A stretch of DNA of 64,000 nt from positions 62,001 to 126,000 of the forward strand of contig ML991777.1 of assembly GCA_010094025.1 (NCBI GenBank). Reading direction: 5' to 3'. Made by a program: the position numbers and the translations under genes. This document shows, piece after piece, positions 36,618-48,409 of the stretch; within the stretch, counting starts at the first letter, position 1, and each line of letters opens with the position of its first letter. The stretch is from Viridothelium virens. Its lineage: Eukaryota; Ascomycota; Dothideomycetes; Trypetheliales; Trypetheliaceae. The notes under the pieces are model-generated. The model was not told where the DNA came from. It saw only the letters and a program-made list of their open reading frames with translations, and ran no database searches.

Positions 36618-39600
36618 TTAGAGCGCCGCATCGGGCGGTGCTGAAGCTCGGGTATCTTCCTGGAACCTTTCAACCCTCTCGATGGGCACTCCCTCGCGCT
36701 CCGGCACGTATATTATCCTCTGCTGTTCACGCATTCTCTCCTGCGGTGAGTCTGCACGGTGATGAAGGAACCTTCCTCCTTGCATGAGTCGAGTGTCGTA
36801 GTAGGTGTTGTCTCCAAGTAGATCGTATGGCCTATCAGAGGTTCGCCGAATCAGAAGGGGGCGATCCTGCTCCTCGCTCGCTTCTGCGGGCACGCGCATG
36901 ACATATTCATGTCCCTCTTCCTCTCGTGGAGAGGATGGGCGGTCATAAAGGAGCTGCTTCTCAACAAAATACGGTCTATCATCTTGCGCTAAAATTGATG
37001 GCTGTTTGGGTTGTGTTGGGCTGACTTCTCTTCGCGAGGCATCCTGCGCAAACACAGACTGCTTTGCCGCTGGAGATTGCGACGCTGTGCGATCCAGATG
37101 ACGGCGTGTAGCTTCGTACCGACCGAATCTACGACTGGAAGCGCGAGTCATTGCTTGTGGAGGGTGTTCGTTAACCCGTGTGGGAGTTGGGAGACCTGAA
37201 GAATGCCATGATTGAGTCTCTGAATGAAGAGCCGAGCGAGGTTCGACCTGCAGGCCTATTCCCGGAAGGCGGTGACCTGAAGGGGTTGGAATCCAATCGC
37301 GAGTCCCGGCATTCGGAGAATACTGCGTTGACCGAAAAGTCTCTGAAGTGTCTGAGATCCGAGATGCGCGCTGCCTCTCATCAATGGTCCGCTCTACTGG
37401 CGGTGGCAACGACGTATCTTTCGCACTTGCCTGGTTGTTACCTTGCACAAGATGTCGCCGCGGGAGCTCAACATTTGCAGAGAGCTCGCTGGGATCCTTT
37501 TCTGCTGCTGCTACGCCAACACTATGCTCATCCTCGGTAGGGCTCCAATCCTTGCTTCTGGAGATATACTGTATAGAGTGGGCATTTTCCTTTCGTGACG
37601 TGGTGCTGGCTCCAGCTCGATCTCCGTTAGTCTTATGAGGAAGATCAGTGTCCTCGAAGACGAGCGTTGAGCGAAAAGATGGGTCATCGTCTTGCACGTA
37701 TACGAAGCGCTCCGGCGGTAGCCTTCGGTACTCATGTTGCGATTCCCGTATAATGCGATATGTACGCTGTCCATTCTCGTCCTCGGTGTAGATAACGGGT
37801 CGTTTGCGAGGAGCTTCTTGCACTCCCTCTTGGTATTGGAAGTCGGATGTGTGACATCTCGGAACCTCCGGAACAAGGGAACGTTCGTCACCTAATTCTG
37901 CTGCTCGGAGGTCTGGTACAGAATAAAGAGGTCCGTCCTCAGTCGGGACTTTGGCCCATACGTCGGAATGTCTGAGGCTCGAAAAAGCGCCTCCTGAACC
38001 TCCTCGTGTATGGTTGCCAATTGCTTCCGCCCCATCATGTCTTGATATGACGTCGTCCCTTTGAGCCTTACCATCGTACGGTGCCTGTGTCGGTCTTGGG
38101 ACACGTCTGAATCCGTGGTTTGACGGGAAAACATGTAAGAATAACTGCTTTTGTTCCGCGTCCATCCCTGGAGCGTTCTCAAATCCTTCGATGAATTCCG
38201 GCTCAGGGAGCTCTATCATAAGTCTCTTCCAATCAGAGCGTGAGTTACAATAGCTGGCTATTGCATTCGGTTCCGACGCATGCGTCTGTTTGAAATGAGT
38301 GACAAGCGAGCTTAGATTGTACAGATGGCGCCGGTCAATCCGAGAATAATACGACTGATAACCCGCTTGCTGGCCATCCCGTTGGAGGGCACACATTTTG
38401 CAGGCAAGTCCGGGTGCATTCCTGATAGGTGCCGTGTTGAGACCAGAGTTGATCACATACTCAAACAGGTCAAGGTCCAAGCCATGTCCGAATTGGGCTT
38501 GATTGGACTGTTCCATATGAAATATCACAATATAGACTCGCAAGCTCGTTGGCAGATCCTTGACACCAGCCAGTAAGAACCAAACGTCACACGCGACTTC
38601 AGATAAAGTATCCACTTCTCTTTGCGTCAATGTTGTAAAAGTTCGAGAGGGAGAATCCTGAACAAAGTTCGTAGGATCTCTAAGGGTTTCAGGATACCAG
38701 CCACCCTGTCTAGGATTCTGCAGCCTTGATGCGGGAACTGGCTGGAGATTGGGTCGACTCTGATCGATGTTATAAGGAGTATCGATCGGCCAATTCTCCA
38801 TCACTGGCCCAATTGCGTGACCATGATGTTGACTGCCTGTATGTTGCGGAGGTACATGGTCAAACACCTGGGAACTAGCGTAAGAAGGAACAGGAGCTAT
38901 TTGAGACAACCCAGAGTACTGCATTTGAAGGCCCGGAGGCCTAGTATGGGTAGCATAATGTCCAGGGTGGGGTAGAGAAGTTGGAGGCATCCAATTGGAG
39001 TTGTAGGGAAGAGACGCTCCGCGATTAGGTCCAGGACTCACCTGAGGTGCGCCAAACGGTCGCGGACTTGGACTGATCTCATGCGAAGTAGGATTAGCAA
39101 CTCCCTTCTGTTGCATCAACTGTGACTGTTTGTTCGCGTTCCACGGGTTCCGGTCGTGAGGAGGCCGAGTGCAACGTCCTGTATTGGGTAACCTTCCTGG
39201 GTTTGGATTGAAAGGAGGATGCTCAGGCCATTCAGCTTCTCGCCAAGATACAGTGGTATTACCTATGCTGAAAGAATTTGTGTGCTTGGCCCCGTAATGC
39301 TGAATTACTGCTTCAAACCCATAGAACTTCTTGTTGGTAGTGCAATCGTTGCAAAGGAAAATTTCCCGGCGAAATTTCTCGGTAACGGGTCTAATTTTGG
39401 TGTCAAAAATCCATTTCATATTATCCAGAACTAAACTTCTGCGCGAGAAGGCGCTAGTATCTTCGCAAGGTTGTTCGGACAGATATAATTGACGAGATCC
39501 TAAAAGCACATCCGCCGCAAAAGATGGACAGTTTGCATTGGTGACAGTGCTTCCATTTTGCCAGCCTTCGGTAATGATCGTATCTGCGCAACGGGCTAAG

Positions 39601-41178
39601 CAATTCCGTACCGGAGTTTGTAGCTCTTCCCATCCTTGGACATCGGCTTCCTTGGAATCCACATTCTGTGGTCCACGTCGATCGGATCGTGCGACTGATG
39701 CCCTACCTTTTGTCGCTGCCTCTAGAGCCAATTTTTCAGCGTCCGGCTTTTGAGCTAGCAACCGGGGAAGTAATAAATCCCAAGCATTCTCGGTCAAGGC
39801 CATCGGAATTTGCACGGCTGCTTGAAAGGATTCCATGAATTGGAGCACATTCCGGGTCAGTGGAGGTTGCAGTAACTCGCAACGGCGCTCAATTTCTGCT
39901 CGTCTCAGAGCTTTCGATTGGTTAATGTCTCGTAGATCTCGCCCAGTTCGGCTCGGATGGGAGATTGAGTATGGAATGCTCGTGTCTCGTATGGATCGAG
40001 AAACCGGCCTAATGCCCGATGCGGAAGAAGGTGCTAGAACAAGCCGTCAGTAATTGCACATGCTCGTCAGAAAGCAAAGCTTGCTACGGACTCAATGTGC
40101 TACGGGGGCTGCTCTGCCCGTATGAGAACGCCGACATTTCTCGAGCTGCTCTGGTATTACGAACATCAACGACAATTGAATCAACGCCCCCTCTTGTTTC
40201 GAATCGTTCCCATCGAGCCGCATCGAGCAGCCTCTCTTTGCCAGTTGCCGCAAGGCCTTTGCCCCACTCTTCCGCGGCCGCAGGCCCCAAGGCTTGAGTA
40301 TCTCGCAATTGACGCTCAATCTCCTCGACATGTGGCTTGTAGTAGAACTTGGTCACTCTTACTGTTGGAGGAAGTCCGCCGGAGTCCTGCAACGCAATCG
40401 AGGGTACAACGTGTAGGTCTTGTGTTACGAAAGCGAACGGAAGAGCAGGCAACAGAGCGGAAGAGGACGAGAATAATAGGGTAGTTTCCTAAGCTGCTAT
40501 CAGCCGCGATCAAATAATCCAACAAGGCTATTTTGAAACCTTTTGTGAATGACGTTCCAAGCACGATCCACAAGTGCGGACCGCGAAAGGCCAGACGATA
40601 CGAAGACCATCTGAGCCAGGGCCGTTCTCGAAGAATTTATCCGATTGACTTCGCGCTCTCAGAATTTTGCTGCAAAGCATGCACCCTTGCCCTAATATTA
40701 GCTTCCACATGTCTTTCTCGTGGCAATTAATTAACGGTCTTGGCATTTTTGGACAATGATGTTTCCTGGACTCCGACCAGACAATCTCGGAGTCCAGGAC
40801 CTGCAGACGGTCTTTCCTTGGGTTTAACCACCTGTGGGCTTCGGTGTCCGAGAGGTAACGATAGAACGCACGATTAACCTGCATCAAACGGCCAAGCATC
40901 AGAGGATGCAGTTGCTTGAAGATGTTTTGCCATATTTCCGCAGGCAAGCCAGCAACTGGCAGGAGCTCAGGAAAATGACGGACGGGGTGCTCCTCGGTCT
41001 TGAGACGTTTTCCAGACACCTGTAGATCTTCATCGGTCAACTTACGCTTGGACCTCAAATCCATGGCCTGGGACTGCGGAGAATGACGAGCCAGTTCATT
41101 GCAGGCAGGACTGGCATATATATCCGAGAAATCGTCAGTTCCCGGACTATCAACGGGTTCGCCCATCACAACGGACAC
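36618..41178 (-). CDS. Large F-box-like protein with zinc-finger-like motifs, function unknown
   Basis: Three exons: 41178-40540, 40488-40104, 40033-36618; 1479 residues. Near residue 75 lies an F-box-like segment (LPAEIWQNIFKQLHPLMLGRLMQVN), suggesting an SCF substrate receptor. After it come two CxxC pairs (GCMLCSK and RTCGSCLER) that may bind zinc together. Further on are two C2H2-like motifs: FLCNDCTTNKKFYGFEAVIQHYGAKH and a second with ACKMCALQRDG and HFKQTHA. Between and after these the protein is disordered: a Pro/His/Gln-rich centre and a Ser/Arg/Glu-rich tail. The architecture matches an unnamed fungal family (I believe the one given a DUF7892 label). Both introns are inferred: the first donor (GTTTCA) is weak, and the second donor was chosen for frame. 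Exact junctions are less sure than the gene. Possibly nuclear. Confidence 0.72.
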
Positions 41179-41775
41179 ATGGCCTCGTCAATGAATGCAA
41201 GCTTAACCGGACGTAGCTCCTGTAGAGACAGAATGTGACGAGGCGTAGATAGGACATGGACAAAGAAGAGCATCAAGCTTTCCAGAAAAAGGCACTAAAT
41301 GAGCATGAAAAGATGACCTCCTGGCTTGGTAAGAGAAAATTGTCACTGGGTTCTCCACTGGCAGCATCAAGGGCGCCCGATGTCGAGGATCTCCGGTCAG
41401 CTTAGGTCGCTGACATTTTGAGGGTCAAATACTGGATCCGGAGGACCAGTGTAATAGTTGCAAAAGCCAGAGTTGCGTCAAGGCAGCCTCTTATATGGGC
41501 TTCTCAATACTGATGGACGAGCACGTCCGATGGAGTGAGGCGTGCTAGCGCGAGGTACAACGGTACCAAGATATGCGAATCGCAACAACGTTCTTCCGTA
41601 GCTGCTGAGGATACTCCGTACTCGGTACAGCCTGGGCCCTGTAGCTGCTGACGTCTAGGTACCTCTGTTCTTCATTGCCTGACATCCGGCCTCCTGTTTG
41701 CTCCTCCTCATTCGAATGCGCAAGACTTCTGGCAGCTTCTGCGGATAAATCTATGTGCATGAGGCTCCAGTCGCA
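41179..41775. promoter_or_regulatory. Divergent promoter region, F-box-like / ABP1
   Basis: 597 bases between diverging start codons. Contains the decamer TACTCCGTAC at 41612-41621, followed by CGGTAC, and a 49-codon open frame at 41256-41405. Confidence 0.5.
41256..41405 (+). CDS. Short open frame, doubtful gene
   Basis: An ATG-to-stop frame of 49 residues, starting MDKEEHQAFQKK, highly charged with a helical look. It lies in the divergent promoter region upstream of ABP1. No homology is recognised; it may be an upstream ORF in an ABP1 leader, or chance. Confidence 0.15.
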   Translation: MDKEEHQAFQKKALNEHEKMTSWLGKRKLSLGSPLAASRAPDVEDLRSA

Positions 41776-44469
41776 ATGGCCACGCTAAACACCTCCGTCA
41801 ATGGCCCCTCTATATCCAAGAGCTACCAATCTGTCGTTGATGCACCACCGCCGTCCGGCGCTGCTGGGAACTCGCCTACCTATGGGCAATGGGCCGTCTT
41901 TTCGGTATCAGCACCTCTAGCGAATGCTTTCCAGCAGGACAGTGGCAAGGAGAGTGTACTTAAAGTGCAAACCACAGGCGGTGAGCATACTTTATCACTC
42001 GTATGAATCACGTTCACGGCTGAGCAAATTCGTAGAGGGAGAACTTGCCGACCTCGTCGAGGAGTTTTCGGACGGCCGCATTCAATTTGCATTTGTCAAA
42101 GTCAAAGACTCCAACACAACACTGCCAAAATGTGTTCTCATAGCATGGGTAAAGGAACCCTCCCGAAGTGGTTATTTGTTCGCCGGCTAACTTATCACTC
42201 TTGACTTAGTGTGGAGAAGGTGTACCTGAGCGGACCAAGGGCTACTTCACAAGCCATCTCACAGCTGTTTCCAAGCTACTTCATGTCAGTTCACGAGTTG
42301 AAATCATTCCATTTCTCGACAACTATTAATCCTCAATAGGGCTACCACGTGCAGGTCACTGCTCGATCTGATGCCGACCTAACACCTGAGTCAATTGTAC
42401 AGAAGGTGGCAGATGCATCAGGTTCGAAGTACTCCGCCGGTAATACTGGCCCAACATCGAGGTCGAGTGCTCCACCGCCCCCTGCCGCGTCGAAGCCTGC
42501 CTTTACCCCAACGCGCGTTGGAGGCGGCACTTCTGGTTTCAATCCGCTTGGCTCTCGCACAGCTGCAGCGGCTTCAACAAATCAAAGGGTAGATGCAGAT
42601 GGATGGGGCGAAGATGCTCCCCCAGTCTCGCGAAGTCAGTTGGAGAAGGTTCAATCGGCATACCAGCCCACAAAGGTCAACCTGAAAGACCTAACATCGC
42701 AATCACAAGCGCCATCTCGATTCAATGTGTCACAAAACGATCAGAATGGCCAATCCGATGTTGTCAAGGGCGGATATCAACCTGTTGGCAAAGTGGACAT
42801 TGCTGCACTTAGGCGCCAGGCTCAAGAGGGTGGTCAGCTTCAGGACGACCGACCAACAACTGTGAAGGGATCATACGAGCCTGTGGGCAAGGTTGACATC
42901 GCTGCGATCCGAAGCCGAGCCCAAGGACCATCTGGTGTAGCTCCTGGCGGCGATCGGGAAGAAGCACCCAAGTCCCTCTCGGAGCGATCTGGTGCTTTCA
43001 CACAATCTGAAAGAATGACAACCCTACCCAAACCAAAAGTCGCCAATCGATTCGGTTCTGGCACAAGTTCGTTCGCTGGTACAAAGGCTCCTCTACCAGG
43101 GGACGTTGGTAGCAAGCCAACTGCAGGCGCAGCGCCAGTTGGCAGTGCCAGCAGAACTTTTGCCGACGAGGGTGGTAAGACTCCGGCCCAGATTTGGGCA
43201 GAGAAGAAGGCTCGAGAACGAGGAGTCAGTGGCGCAGCAGACACACCATCATCTGCAGGTTTGGCGAATGTTCCTCCAGCAATCGCAAGTCAGCAGAGTG
43301 GTGGCAGTGGCTGGAAGAGTGGATATACGGGAAAGTCCTGGGCGCCGGTCCAGACGACAAAAACTGGACAGTCAGCAACAAGTGCGTCAAGTCAGCCAGG
43401 CGCCGAGCCAGAAGAAGCACAGGAAGATGCCCCGGTTTCACCGCCAGGTGGACTTAGTGCCGTCCGGGACCGTTTCCAGAATGTGCCTCCAATGGGCACA
43501 CAAGGAATGCCAACAAGAGAAACCGACAGCGCGCCTCCTCCTCCGCCAATGGACCTTTCCAGCAAACCCAATGCAGGTGCTGCTCGAGGTGTACCCATTC
43601 CCGGCCTCCCAACACGACCGAGAGCCCCAGAGGCAGAAGAGGAAGCCCCCGCCAAGCAGCATGTCAGCGTACCTCCGCCTCCACCGCAGCCACCCAGAAG
43701 CCCTACTCCAGAGGAGAGTCAGATGGAGCCCGGCTCTCCTATCCAAGTCGCTATGCCCGTTAGCCGCAACGTACCTGCCGAAATCGAGCCCCCCGAAGAA
43801 CGCCTCCCGCACTCCGCCGTACCCGCCGATTCCCTCAACCGTGCTGCTACCCACGAACAAGATATCGAACCCGAGCCCCAAGAAACAGAGCAAGACGTCG
43901 GTCGCGGCGCTTCCATCGCAGCCGCTCCAACTAGCGCATCTGCACCCGGTGCCGGTGTCTCGGGGAAGCGCGCTCTCGCCCAATATGATTATGAGAAGGC
44001 TGAGGACAACGAGCTCGAGTTGCGTGAAGGGGAATACGTCACAAATATCGAGATGGTTGATGAGGATTGGTGGATGGGACAGAATGCTCGGGGTGAGACC
44101 GGCCTATTTCCGAGTAACTATGTGGAGTTGGTAGAGGATGAGGAGGATGTCAGTGCTACAGCAGCCTTGGCGGCAGACCCACATGAAGCGCATCATGCGC
44201 CCACGGCTGCCGCTGCTGAGCCGGAGCCTGCTGCAGGTGAAGGTCACAAAGCGACGGCGTTGTATGATTATGAGGCGGCGGAGGATAATGAGCTTAGCTT
44301 TCCTGAGGGAGGCACGGTTACCGGGATCGTAAGTGGAAAAGTCCTCAGTGAAAAACGCCTTTGAGCTAATTAATACATGCAGGAATTTCCCGATGACGAT
44401 TGGTGGTTTGGTAGTTTTGGTGGAAAGACGGGTCTTTTCCCAGCAAACTACGTGGAGCTAGTGGAGTAG
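41776..44469 (+). CDS. ABP1: Actin-binding protein Abp1, ADF-H plus two SH3 domains
   Basis: Cortical actin patch protein that links actin to the Arp2/3 complex and endocytic partners. Five exons: 41776-41980, 42036-42148, 42210-42284, 42340-44328, 44383-44469; 822 residues. The N-terminal ADF-H domain (about residues 1-150) includes YGQWAVFSV, VEEFSDGRIQFAFVKV, LIAWCGEGVPERTKGYF and HGYHVQVTARSD. The middle carries three related repeats, of which two read YQPVGKVDIAAL and YEPVGKVDIAAI, then a region with PAQIWAEKKARERG and long proline-rich and acidic stretches. Two C-terminal SH3 domains begin ALAQYDYEKAEDNELEL and ATALYDYEAAEDNELSF; both keep the WW pair and the GLFPxNYVEL ending. The last intron splits the second SH3 and its final exon completes it. 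Family lengths run 550-850 residues. Complete. Confidence 0.94.
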
Positions 44470-44696
44470 GAAGGCGATCCTGGTAATGTAGTCTGTTAGC
44501 GCTCGAGATACGACTGCGACGGCATACTGGAGCACATGTACTATGTATACACAAAAGCAACTGTTCACGAATTTCAACATATCTAGAGCGTTCACTCGAT
44601 CAACAACGTCGTCTCAAACTACACTATCAACCTCCGATCTCCAGATCTCCAGACACCCTCGTGTAAACTAAGTTCCCACTATTCAGCAACACACTC

Positions 44697-47600
44697 CTAA
44701 TCTTCATCTCCATCATCCAAACCAATCCACGCAACCCTACACCTCACCGCCTCCCTCCTCACCCCCCTCTTCCCATCATCCAACGCCGCCGTCAACTCCC
44801 TCACGACCCGCGTCCTCATCGGCACCAGCGTCTCTCTCCTCAACGCCCTCGGCACCATCGCCAAACACGCTAATGCGGCGCTCCTCACCTCCGCCTCGTT
44901 CCTCGCCCCCGGTCCCACCCCCGATCCAACCCCCTCTCGACTCGCCCTCAGCAACCGCGACGCCAACGCGTTCGCATGCTCAGCCAGCGCCTCCGGGTCG
45001 TGCGCAAGCACCTCCGTGAGCGTCTTGACCGCGCTAGCCTTCAGCGGGGTGTCGAGGGCGTCAAGCGATTGCAGGAGCAAGGGGACGAGCGCCGGGAGCT
45101 CTGGGACGAGGATCGGGTAGGGGAGGTAGTGGAGGAGGCCCGCGAGGGCGAGGAGGTAGTTCTGTCTTGCGGACGTGGACGCGGCGGTCGTGCGGGAGGC
45201 GGTGGCGATGGCGGGGACGGTCAGGCTGAAGAGTTTTTGTTGGTGCAGTTTGGAGATGTGGCAGTGGTTTTCTGCGGTGAGGAATTCGTCGGGGGCGAGG
45301 AGGGTGGAGAAGCCGCGGGCGATGGTGGGGCCGTGGGTGGGATCGGGGAGGCGCTGGAGGAGGTGCGAGATCTTGGAGGGGGTGAGTCGGCTGTTTCGGA
45401 GGAGGAGGGCTTTGGATATGGAGAATTCGATTCGGATGTCGAGGACGGTGGCGTCGGAGAAGTTCTCTGCGTTTGTCTTGGTCAAGCCTGCCTCATCGAG
45501 GACAGGCTTCAACTCGGATTCTGGTATATGTTTGTTGACGATCAAGGTCATCTGAGAAAGGCTTGCTGTAGTGATCTCCGCTATGGTACTATCGCTTTTC
45601 ATGACCGATACCAGTCGTTGTAAGAGGTTTGAGGGTGCGAAGGGTAGCGGGACGTCTGTCTTCAATGCCGCAAGAAGGTGCGTGGAGATGAGAAGTGAAT
45701 CATGTCGCGATAGTTCGTCTTGTTCAGTCTGATTCTGAAGATTGTATATTGTTCCGGCTATTTCTTGTTGGACTCTGTCATCCTGGTTCAGTACTATTAT
45801 CCGACAGATTCTGCCAATTGCATTGAAAATTGCTGCACGCTCCGCAAGACTCCTGAGAACATCTTCACGTTTTTGCACCTGTTCAAGGAGCCAGATTACC
45901 ATGCTGTTGTAATATGAGTTTTGAACATCAATAGCTAATTCTTTGTAGGCTCCACGAATAAGGGTATAAAGTAAAGCGTTAAGCAGTGCAAGAATGTATA
46001 AACCTGATGCAGGGAGCTGGAAGGCGCTTGTCAGCCTATTCCTCAAGCGCATTACAACGGTTTCAAAGATCTTTTCTTCGCTACCAAGCTTCGCAAATGC
46101 GGCAAGGATACGAAGACTGGAAGATTCCTCGCTTCGGACATCTTCCGGAAGCTCCGCGAGGAAGACTGGAAACGCCTCGTTGACCACGAGCTGAGGCTTC
46201 TGATGCGCAACCTCCAATAGGCCTGCTTCAGCAGCCAGCCTGAGATCGTCGTTCTCGTACGAAGGCTCCTTTAGGATAGCGGTAGTGAGAGCATGTAATG
46301 TCTTGGATATTTGTTGATCTTGTAACAGGCTTCTCAACTTCACAAGTTCTGTAAGGCTGTTGACGGAAAGAATGCGATAGGAGACCTCTTCCTTGGGAGA
46401 ATATACTACAGCATCGAGAAGCAGCTCTTGAATTTGTTCACTAAAATCTCGAAGCGCATTGTTGGAATTTATGGTCCTTTGTAAAAACTCGGGATCAGAA
46501 GTTCGCCACTCTCCAAAGACTGCGACATTCGAGCGTAGGAGCTGTAGAATGACGGCGAGGAGGGCTCGTCGCTTGCTCAAGGATCCGGCCGCATTGAATA
46601 ATGAGACGATTTGTGGCAAAATGGCCCTCATCAGAAAATTCGACGCTTCTGGAGAAGCTTTTGCGATGGCCTGCATGATCCGACCAGAGGCTTGCGACTG
46701 CTTAGTTGGGGCATCTTCGAGGTGTTCATTGCATTCCTTTGCAACTGTTTTAAGGTAGTCATGGAGCTCCTGAGATCCAGAAAGCTTTGCCGCTACGTTT
46801 GACGTCGCTTCAAGAGCTTGCTCCGCAAGATCTTCTTCTTGCACGTTGAGAACCTCAAATTTGAGTGCATCCCATAGGTTCACCGCGTATAGAGAAATCG
46901 TACGCGTGGAGTAACCGCTGGCGCAAGTGGAGATCGTCTGTAGTGCATCACGCTTCGAAGCCTCAGTAACGTAATATCTGAAGCGTTTGTGAAGTATTTA
47001 CCTTGGTGTTGGGAGATGTGGAGTCTAATTTGTCTAGCAGAGCCGGAAACGCGTAGGGGGCAAAAAAAGATGTGGCAGCTATGCAGCTGCGCAAGCGGTC
47101 TTTGAGTTGCTGAGCAGTGATGCCGTATGGATCATCCGGTGGAGGTTTGAAGGTTATGGGGAAGTAGTTAAACACAGCTTCAAAGAAGTCCTGATGCATG
47201 TCAGCGCCTTAGATGTTCAGAAGAACAGGCACCAGGCTATACCGCAGGACAACTGATGGGGGATTGAGGAGTACTTGAAGACATCAAAACTTACCTGAGC
47301 ATGTGCTGCAATATCCCATTCAGTCATGGGTACTAGTAATACAGAGAAAACTATCATCAGATTTCGGGGATCTTTCTCGCCGTCGAAATAAAAAACCAAT
47401 TTCTCTATCATGTCTGGATCCGAGCTCTGGGCTCCGCGGAGAGCTGTAATGCAACCTTTAGAGGCATCACAGGCCGGGGAAGGACACAATCTTACCATTT
47501 CTATATCTTGCCATCAGGATATCAATCAATTGCAGGACGGAATACCTTTGCTTTTGAAGTTTGAACTGTTTCAGTGGATTCGTTGACTCCAGCAGCCTAA

Positions 47601-48182
47601 GGGCACATAAGTCATCGTCTTCATAGTCAGGCACGGAACCGCTCACGTCTTGAATATCTCGACTGCGCGCTCGTCCTCCCACTTCCCCATAGATTCGAGC
47701 CCGATTAAGCTATGTACCGAGGGCTCAATGCTTTCAGGATCTCCGGCAATTCGCGATAGCACGAAATCACAAAGCAAGCCTCCTAGAGCGCGGTTAAGCA
47801 GGTTCTGGGGACTCAGTGATGGAACAAAGGGAAAAAAACAACTGACTTTGCTGTCTGGAGAGTGTCTTGGCAGGAATGGCTGATAGAACATCTGCAAGAA
47901 AGAACATGGCTAGGAAGTTGTCAGTCGAACATTACATTTTGAGAATTCCGTACACCCACTCTTTGCCCTGAGTGATTCATCTTCGTTTGTCAGATATTCG
48001 CCCAAGTGCTCTATCAGATTGACCAATTTAAGATCTTTACTTTCGAGGCCTATATTTTGCTGAGCAGTGAAGGAGTTCCACATGGACGGTTGCGACTAAC
48101 GGGTTGCCGTTTGAGCAGCTATTCGTAAGGATTCGTCCTTATTTCTGTCATACTCTAAGAGGTAGAGCTCGATTTCGGACAT
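44697..48182 (-). CDS. MET18: Cytosolic Fe-S assembly targeting factor Met18/Mms19
   Basis: HEAT-repeat subunit of the cytosolic iron-sulfur targeting complex that delivers clusters to DNA polymerases, helicases and other Fe-S enzymes. Eight exons: 48182-48101, 48049-47960, 47909-47847, 47782-47647, 47596-47496, 47443-47295, 47190-47002, 46952-44697; 1021 residues. The chain reads through YLLEYDRNKDESLRIAA, LKLVNLIEHLGEYL, FFLADVLSAIPAKTLSRQQ, LLCDFVLSRIAGDPE, YFDGEKDPRNLMIVFSVL, DFFEAVFNYFPITFKPPPDD, ALLDKLDSTSPNTK and LWDALKFEVLNVQEEDL, all family hallmarks, then a long helical-repeat region. Several junctions depend on frame logic: the third exon acceptor (CCTAG|CCATG) and the sixth (TACAG|CTC) were preferred because they keep homologue-like residues. 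The 3' 600 bases are strongly GC-rich. Head to head with MTD1. Confidence 0.9.
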
Positions 48183-48409
48183 GGTATTTCCGCGTGGATA
48201 TCATGGATCGAATCTTCGATAATTTCTGTAAAACTCGAAAGTTAGAGTGCTCGATGTTCCAGGAGTGGCGATTTTTCGGGTCCGCGCCGGCGATTTTTCG
48301 GCGCCAGGACTTATATGGGGCACGTTTTTCGAATCCATCCTCACATGTTATTACTCGCAAATACTCGATAGCATACATGACGTAGAAGTCAAGTCAAGCA
48401 AGGAAATCT
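48183..48409. promoter_or_regulatory. Bidirectional promoter MET18 / MTD1
   Basis: A 227-base region between start codons (374 if MTD1 starts at 48557). It has an exact 13-base direct repeat GGCGATTTTTCGG at 48267-48279 and 48289-48301, start to start 22 bases apart, and a short inverted repeat GCGCCG/CGGCGC (48284-48289 and 48299-48304) with a 9-base loop. Confidence 0.6.

Noticed and set aside
40084-40484. Plus-strand open frames opposite the F-box-like gene
   Set aside because: They are shadows of the minus-strand coding exon and contain no family motifs.
43438-43983. Long minus-strand frame inside ABP1
   Set aside because: Arises from the proline/alanine-rich ABP1 coding sequence read backwards; no known domain.
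44976-45623. 215-codon plus-strand frame opposite MET18
   Set aside because: Lies within the GC-rich 3' end of MET18, where long antisense frames arise by codon bias.
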